In this document: piece after piece, positions 58,082-64,000 of the stretch
Layout of the letters: every line of letters starts with the position of its first letter
Numbering within the stretch: position 1 is the stretch's first letter
DNA from: Zasmidium citrigriseum
Taxonomy: Eukaryota; Ascomycota; Dothideomycetes; Mycosphaerellales; Mycosphaerellaceae
Direction: 5' to 3'
Assembly: GCA_002786025.1 (NCBI GenBank)
Contig: NHNW01000039.1
Coordinates: 62,001 to 126,000, forward strand
Length of the DNA: 64,000 nt
Position numbers and translations under genes: made by a program
The notes under the pieces: generated by a model
What the model was told of the DNA's origin: nothing
The model's input: only the letters and a program-made list of their open reading frames with translations
Databases searched by the model: none

Positions 58082-58348
58082 ATGCATCCACGACTAGCAC
58101 TCCTCTCGATCGTCCTTTATTCCACGCCTGTTGTCACCTCACGTCTCATCTACTGCGGTGAGCAAGGCAACCCAAACGCATGCCATGACAACAAAGTCGA
58201 CGTCGGCGTAACCAAAATCGCCTGCTACTATTGCGGAGCGGAACAATCGCAGGGCAATCTTTGTGTGGTCACCAGCGACCAAGCAGCTTGCTTCGTACAA
58301 GCTTGCCATCAGCACCCAAACACTCAACACTGCTTTCCGGATCTTTGA
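58082..58348 (+). CDS. Small secreted eight-Cys protein
   Basis: A single exon encodes 88 aa. The signal peptide is MHPRLALLSIVLYSTPVVTS. The mature part of about 68 residues has eight cysteines (IYCGEQ, NACHDN, ACYYCG, LCVV, AACFVQAC, HCFPDL). It has no membrane segment or GPI signal. Size, secretion and an even Cys number are the usual profile of apoplastic effector candidates or antimicrobial peptides of ascomycetes, but no family match is recognised. Confidence 0.7.
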   Translation: MHPRLALLSIVLYSTPVVTSRLIYCGEQGNPNACHDNKVDVGVTKIACYYCGAEQSQGNLCVVTSDQAACFVQACHQHPNTQHCFPDL

Positions 58349-59340
58349 GGAGGAGAGGGATTGGCGGATGGAGCGTATGATCGAGAATGCTGTGTGTTCG
58401 CAGAGCATCTGCGAGGGACGGTTTCGAGAGAGATTGGCGAACCTCGAAGATGAGACAAACATCGATCAGATCAGACCTCAAGTCGTTATTCTCGATAGGG
58501 TACATCTCAGTCGCCGTTGATGACAGCATTCGTCTCGATGATTGGAATGTGTACATTGGTCATCTTGACGACGAGAGCTGGGTGCATGAAGTGAGGTCAT
58601 GGAAGGAGACAGAACAGATTCAACAGAGAAGTTCAATCGGGCCGTCAAGTAGCTACACCGAGTTTCACCAGTATTTGAAGACATTCGAGGATCATACGCG
58701 AAGATGTATTTTCCCTGTCCCCATCACGACAGGTGACTGGCTGGCACATGCGGTGAACCTGTTTCGGGTGATGATTTAATACATTATATATGTAAATGGC
58801 TGTCTCATAACATAAATCAGCCAATCACATCATCGATGCACGATGGTTTATATTGGACACTAAGCGGGTCGGTTAGCTCAGTTGGTTAGAGCGTGGTGCT
58901 AATATCAACATGTTAACGCCAAGGTCGCGAGTTCGACGTGAGTAACTAGTTACACTGAAATCAACCGAGCAATTTCTGATATCCATCGCAGCCTCGTACT
59001 GACCAGATCAATCATTCTTTTTGTGTTGTTTTTGCTCTTGCCGAACCATGAATGCTTTCTCCAAGTCGTGGCTTCTGGCAGCCCATCTGACTCGCAGAAA
59101 GTTTTGACCCCCGATCTCGGTCATGTTGGGAAGGTGCAACGCAAAGGGAAGCTCTCTCCTGAGCTTTCCTCTTTTGCGGCGAGCATGCCGGCACAGATAG
59201 GCCAGTCTCGCTTTATGGCGGCTTTGGGCCACCATAATTGCAGGCCGAGTCCCTCGAAAGCAATCACTTGAACTTTGCAGTGCCCGAGGCAAACTCCAGG
59301 AGAACATTTTGAAGACGATCGAAGAGCTACCGCCGAGAAA
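58349..59340. other. Intergenic containing a truncated tRNA
   Basis: The spacer between the eight-Cys gene and the reductase contains the tRNA-Ile relic described separately. An open forward frame at 58387-58779 overlaps others and is not supported. Confidence 0.45.
58867..58936 (+). pseudogene. tRNA-Ile(AAU), intron-containing, 3' truncated
   Basis: The sequence matches fungal tRNA-Ile from the first base: acceptor half GGTCGGT, D-arm TAGCTCAGTTGGTTAGAG, anticodon arm TGGTGCTAAT and CGCCA. An 11-nt intron interrupts it just after the anticodon, at the canonical site between positions 37 and 38. The variable region and the first T-stem half plus loop (GCGAGTTCGA) are normal. After that the second T-stem half and the acceptor half (expected CTCGC then ACCGACC) are missing. 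A near match, ACCGAGC, occurs 27 bases on at 58964, too far for a normal tRNA. It is therefore probably non-functional. Confidence 0.75.
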
Positions 59341-60432
59341 ATGGGATCAATTCAGGAGAAAAGCCGCGTGCTGATTGTGGGAACTGGAGGGGTGGGCACA
59401 ATGGCAGCATACGCACTGGAGACAGGAGAGAAAGCAGAAGTGACCGCCATCTGCCGTTCGAACTACGATGCAGTAACGAAGTCCGGTTTCAGCATTGATT
59501 CGATCGAACACGGCCAAGGCATCACCGGGTTCAAGCCCTCACATATTCGAAATACCGTACCGAACGTCTCGGAGGAGAAACTAGAGCCCTTCGAATATCT
59601 GGTCGTGACCACGAAGAACGTTCCTGATGTGAGGCCAAACGTCCTCGACATCATTACGCCCGCGATCACACCAGGTGTCACATCGATTGTGATGCTTCAA
59701 AACGGTCTGAATATTGAGAAGCCGATAGTAAAGGCGTTTCCCGACAACGTCGTTCTCTCCGGGATATCTTTCATCGGAGCCACAGAGACATCACATGGTG
59801 TAATCCGACACGATGATACCGATTCCGTGAAATTGGGCCCTTTCCCGGATCAATCTGTGTCCCCTGAACGAGCAGAAAAGGCCGCGAAGAAGTTCATCGA
59901 TATCTACACCGCGGGCGGCAAAGTAGAGTGGATGTATGACGACGATGTCAGATTTACACGGTGGAGGAAACTGGTCTATAACTCTTCCTTCAACTCTGTG
60001 TCTGCGATTCTGGGAATGGATACGGCGCGAATGCGAATGAGCCAGATCGTCATTGATGACTTGGTACGACCAGCCATGAGGGAGATCATTGCGATTGCGA
60101 AGGGTGTCGGTGTGGAGTTGCCTGAGGGAATTGATGACAAGTTGATACGAACAGACCCAACTGATACGGCATTTGTGCCGAGTATGGGTCAAGATGCCGC
60201 CAAGGTATGCTCTGAGAATCTCGATGGATCTGACAGATACTGACAGCCCCAGGGCAACTATATCGAAATGGAGAACATCATCGGCGAGCCTGTCCGAGAA
60301 GCAGAGAAGGCCGGTGTGCCTGCACCGACCTTGCGAACCATATATGGATTCCTTCGGGGGATTCAACTCAAGACAAAAGAGAAGAAGGGACTTTGGCAAC
60401 CGAAGTTCGAAGAAGGCAATCCGTACTCTTAG
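59341..60432 (+). CDS. Ketopantoate reductase (ApbA/PanE)-family protein
   Basis: Two exons (59341-60204 and 60253-60432) give 347 aa. The N-terminus is a Rossmann fold with VLIVGTGGVGTMAAYALE. FEYLVVTTKNVPD and IVMLQNGLNIEKPI follow. The C-terminal helical domain has WRKLVYNSSFNSVSAILG, with the Lys and Asn residues expected of the active site, and ends in GVPAPTLRTIYGFLRGIQL. Family members use NADPH to reduce 2-dehydropantoate for pantothenate synthesis. Fungi carry several paralogues, so a different 2-oxo acid substrate is possible. It is probably cytosolic. Confidence 0.88.
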
Positions 60433-60646
60433 CTGTGTAACGCAGCCGCATTTGAGGGCGTAAAAAAGGCCCTCCCGCACACATTTTGCCGTCAAACGAG
60501 CTGGTCGTTAGTGCCCACAGTTTTCTCGTCGTTGCAACCAATACTGTCGACATGAACTCCGTGTAAGCCGCACTGAGAAGCTTGAAGGGACGCATAGGCT
60601 GTAAGCAGACGTGCGCTTTCGGATAGTCATTGAAATGCTAGCCTCG

Positions 60647-61620
60647 CTAGAGAGAAAATGCGGCAGCAATTATAGCTAACCGGAGGACTGGCCCAAAGGC
60701 TGCACCTCTTCGAGCACCTGATGTTGTTGATGCAGCGGTAGTTGGCCCAGACAAGGTAACTTTGCTTGCGAGCGTTCGATTTTGAGTCAGAGCCCCAGAG
60801 CTCAGAGTCATTACGCTCATTGAATTGACAGAGCTCGTGCTGGACGTCGTTGGCGTGGTTGTACTGCTGTCTGTCACTCCGACCGTTGTTGGAGCTTCAA
60901 TCTCATAGCCTTGGGTGTATGAGTAGGTCAAATTGCACAGGGTGTACATGCTCGGACTGAACGATTCGCCCGTCCAAGTGCCAGAGATCGTAAGTGTACT
61001 AAAAATCGATGGGACACACTGATAATTCACGTATCCCTGCGGCTCGTAAATATATTCCAAGCAATAGGGTGCGTCGCTTTCCGAGCTTCACCAAGATGTC
61101 AGCATGGACCGAGAGATAGTTTGTTCACGCGAGTCTGTACCAAGTACGTATGTACGTGTCAGAACTTTGATAGCTACCATCAGAGCTGCTGATGTAGTCG
61201 AGACAGCTAGTATATAAGCCGCAGCCAGAGGAGTCGCAGCAACCGAAGAGTTTGGAAGCGTCCTGTGCAGCGCTGAATGTGACCTCTTCAAAGCCGCAAG
61301 ACAGCGAGGTTTCGCAAGCGAATGGCAGTGCTGCTGAAAGTCAGCGTTCATGATCCACATAGCCATCAGGAGTGTCTTGACTGACTATAGTTTCCGTCCT
61401 GATATCCACAGGTCGCTAGAGAAGTGGTAATGCAGCTGGAAAAGGTAGCATCGGCGCTTTGATCCTGACGAGCGACATGCTCGAAGACAGGGCCGGACGT
61501 TGGCTTGGGCGTCCAACCACGAGGATCGTAGCCATCGAGAGTGATGTCCGTGGCACTCGGAGAGACGTCTGCGGTAGCAGCAGTCAAGAAGAGTAGGGAG
61601 ACTAGCTCGAGGATGAGCAT
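60647..61620 (-). CDS. Putative GPI-anchored secreted Cys/Ser/Thr-rich protein
   Basis: Three reverse-strand exons (61620-61386, 61333-61156, 61085-60647) give 283 aa in phase. The signal peptide is LILELVSLLFLTAATA. A Cys-rich domain of about 120 residues follows (SSCITTSLATCGY, ACETSLSCGFEEV, FGCCDSSGCGLYTSCLDY). A second part has PYCLEYIYEPQG, a Ser/Thr-rich stalk (TTTPTTSSTSSVNS) and a hydrophobic end (GPVLRLAIIAAAFSL) typical of GPI attachment. It would sit at the plasma membrane or wall. The last acceptor is AAG. The second exon has a CAGCAG tandem acceptor. Confidence 0.7.
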
Positions 61621-62668
61621 CGTGGCAGGTGACTGAAAAGCAGACCGCAGAGTTCGAAGCAGGGCGACACGGGCAGATGGACCATCTCAGCTGTTATGTG
61701 GCGTGCATTGCAAGGCCCTGGGGCGGTGTTGAGACGCGTCTAGCTCGGTATTGGAGTGCAATGCGGAATATTGTCATGTTGATTGCAGCTCGCCCCTGAT
61801 GGGTTGGTTTGAGGTTGCATCGTGCCGCCGAAGGCACCAATGGGGCCTCGAAGATAACATCTTGAGAGATTGGGGCCAATCTGCGTGGCGTCAAAAGGCT
61901 CAGGTGACTCCAAGTATGTTCATCAACGCTTTTGTTGTGTTCCGAAGGAAGTCTACCTCCTACCTCCGATTGCAAAACAAGCTCTGTGGCTCTGGTGGCC
62001 AAATCGCTTGGCATTTTAAGGTTTGCACCAGCGGGTCGCAGATTCCTTCTCGGACCACCGCACGTCTCTACATCAACACTTCAAACAATCACTGTATGGC
62101 CATCTTTGCTTCGTTTCCAACCAGAAAAACAACCTGAACATGCTGATACGCTTCTCTTCGCGACTACTTTCTAGTTTCGCCAAGTTTCTCGCAAGGACGG
62201 GCGTCTCAATCACGAAAGGCTGAGGAGCCCCAGGCACCGCCATGGCCAAAGAACTATTCTGTTCTCGACATCATGCAGCACAGAGGCTTCAGCATTTGCA
62301 ATAACATGTCGTGATTGTCCTATCGGGTCGAAATGGGGATACGGACAAGGTTTTGATGGACAATACTTCGCCACACTCCATCGTCATGAAAGCGCACGAT
62401 GCAGCAACGAAATCTCGTTCTTGGTCTGTGGCTGTTGCTGCGGTTTTGTGTCCCGCACTTCTCGGTGAGGATTGCCCTTGCAGATCTGACCCTCCGTATC
62501 GCCCTTCGAAGGCCGTCGGCGGCTGAAGCGACTTCAAAACTGGCCATGCCTCACACCCGGAAACTTGTGGACAGGCACCATTGACGGCCAACTTGCAAGA
62601 CGATGTCCGCCCTAGATCAGACAAGGCCGCTTGACTATGCGCACGACAACTCAAACTCCACTGACACC
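61621..62668. other. Divergent intergenic region, nothing recognised
   Basis: This head-to-head spacer lies between the putative GPI protein (-) and the DUF3433 gene (+). Open frames on both strands overlap each other and have no support. Confidence 0.5.
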
Positions 62669-64000
62669 ATGGGTCGCTCCCGCGATAGGTACAGCGACCC
62701 TCACGCTGAAGCATTAAATGGTCTTATACATGGCGAGTCTTGACTTTATGACAGTAGTCGTTGCACTCTAGCCACGTTCTAACAGAGATATCAGGAGTTC
62801 CAACGCATGCGCACCCTCCGAATGACCACGGCTCAAACGTTGCAGATGCACAAGCTCCTCTCATGCTCCATAAAGAGCCCAATTCCAGCGACAATCACCA
62901 TGAGCAGAAGGCTGAACCAGATGACACTTCTGCAGTCGAATGGATACCTGTAATGCTTCGGCCTATTCCTTCAGCTCTGCTAATCCTCTACTGTGTGCTC
63001 CTCATTCTGGCTCTAGAGCTGCTCAACGACATGCCTTCAACTCGCCATGGTATTCCAACAAGACAAAAGACCGCCGTTCAAGTCATCACATACTTTCCGA
63101 CCGTCCTAGCAGTACTTCTGGGAATCTTTTGGAAACGACTGATCGTGGATCTGAAACGTATTGTTCCTTGGGCGTGCTTAAGTCGTGCCTGGGCGCGCGG
63201 GAAGAAGAGCTTAGAATTGAACTACCTCGATGATTTGGAACTGTCACTCATATGGCCAGCGGTCAAGCGGCGCCATTGGGCCCTGCTGCTTGGATTGGTG
63301 GGTGGCTTGATCTCTGGAGCCTTGGTTCCATTGGCTGCTGCGCTGACTTATGTTGACCTTGCCGGGCAAAGCACAAAGTCTGTGCTCGTGAACCACGATG
63401 TGTTCGACTTCGACAACACGCTCTCAAACTCCAACAAGTCATTGAACTTGCTCAAAAGCTATCTTGGTGGCCTCCCATGGGCTGGCACTGCAAGTGTTCT
63501 GCAGTCAGATGGCAGCACCCCTGCCTGGACGACGGATTCGTTCGTATTTGCACCTTTTCACCCTTCAGAGATCGACTACAGCAACCATACTCTTACAGCA
63601 AACACTACGGCAATCACGGCAAAACTTCAGTGTGACTTTCTGCAAGTCGACACGAGTGTCGACTTTGATACCGACGGGTATGGTACGGATAAATTCAACG
63701 TCGCCATTTCCACGGATACGATGATCAACATCAATCTGACATCGATGAATGATACGACCAACCAGAGCTCACAGACCGTTCTCAAGGATCCTGACAGCAT
63801 AATTGATCCTCCTGTTCTCTGGCTCAACATGTCATCGACTAGCCCGGTACCTACACAGGCTCCCGCCACCCCTATACTGATAACACTACTACAGTCTATA
63901 CAGAGCGCTGGTCGAGATTTGTATTGGAATGGCACTTCTGATGGCAGGCTTGTTCCGGTACGCACATATCGAGGGGTGGGTCTATCATGCGCTCCCATCT
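62669..64000 (+). CDS. DUF3433-family membrane protein, 5' part (runs off right edge)
   Basis: Exon 1 (62669-62720, MGRSRDRYSDPHAEALN) joins in phase across a CTAAC-containing intron to an exon that begins at 62795 and stays open to the window end. At least 419 residues are present. Three membrane segments are seen (LLILYCVLLILALELL, VITYFPTVLAVLLGIFW, ALLLGLVGGLISGALVPLAAALT), with the DUF3433 block between the second and third (SLELNYLDDLELSLIWPAVKRR). A long extracellular domain with many N-glycosylation sites then starts. DUF3433 proteins are large fungal integral membrane proteins of unknown role. The gene is incomplete here. Confidence 0.85.

Noticed and set aside
62289..62714. 141-aa reverse frame in the spacer before the DUF3433 gene
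   Set aside because: It overlaps the start and leader of the DUF3433 gene and several forward frames, with no recognisable features.

Overview
The window is nuclear DNA of a filamentous ascomycete (Pezizomycotina). Genes are broken by introns of about 45-100 nt with GTRNGT donors, CTRAY branch sites and YAG acceptors. Fungal-only families are present: HsbA, KRE2/KTR mannosyltransferase, Zn2Cys6 regulators, DUF3433, and small secreted cysteine-rich proteins. Several related F-box proteins suggest a Dothideomycete of the Capnodiales/Mycosphaerellales type, but that is inference and not shown by a marker gene. About 33 protein genes were modelled by hand. Most splice junctions were checked for reading phase.

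Layout. 1-13.6 kb: an edge fragment, an uncharacterised protein, a cupin, an HsbA-type secreted protein, an MFS sugar transporter, a zinc alcohol dehydrogenase with an N-terminal extension, and a GT15 mannosyltransferase. 14.4-25.3 kb is the least ordinary part: a possible decayed small gene, two tandem F-box genes, PET100, a frameshifted F-box-like gene, a THEM6-like thioesterase, a cytochrome P450, a diverged tandem repeat of about 190 bp, a lower-GC tract and a third F-box gene. 26-44 kb is dense housekeeping: RPC82, QCR2, ATP15, MAK10, a nuclear regulator-like protein, an L-arabinitol 4-dehydrogenase-like enzyme, a secreted Cys-rich protein, the proteasome alpha-5 subunit, the gamma-tubulin complex protein GCP2/Spc97 and an unknown protein. 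44-64 kb is mostly secreted or accessory: a sphingomyelinase-like phosphodiesterase, a SnoaL-like protein, a PAN-like secreted protein, a Kex2-site Cys6 peptide precursor, a XlnR/AraR-like Zn2Cys6 regulator divergent from a GH29 alpha-L-fucosidase, an 8-Cys secreted protein, a truncated intron-containing tRNA-Ile, a ketopantoate reductase-like enzyme, a putative GPI protein and the 5' part of a DUF3433 membrane protein.

How the genes fit together. The regulator and fucosidase share a promoter of about 0.4 kb and look like a regulator-target pair for plant cell-wall sugar use. The sugar transporter and arabinitol dehydrogenase fit the same lifestyle but are unlinked. QCR2, ATP15 and PET100 serve oxidative phosphorylation. 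I found no clear biosynthetic cluster, CRISPR, intact transposon or rRNA. The best candidates for undescribed biology are the F-box family beside the tandem repeat, the Kex2-processed Cys6 peptide and the other secreted Cys-rich proteins.
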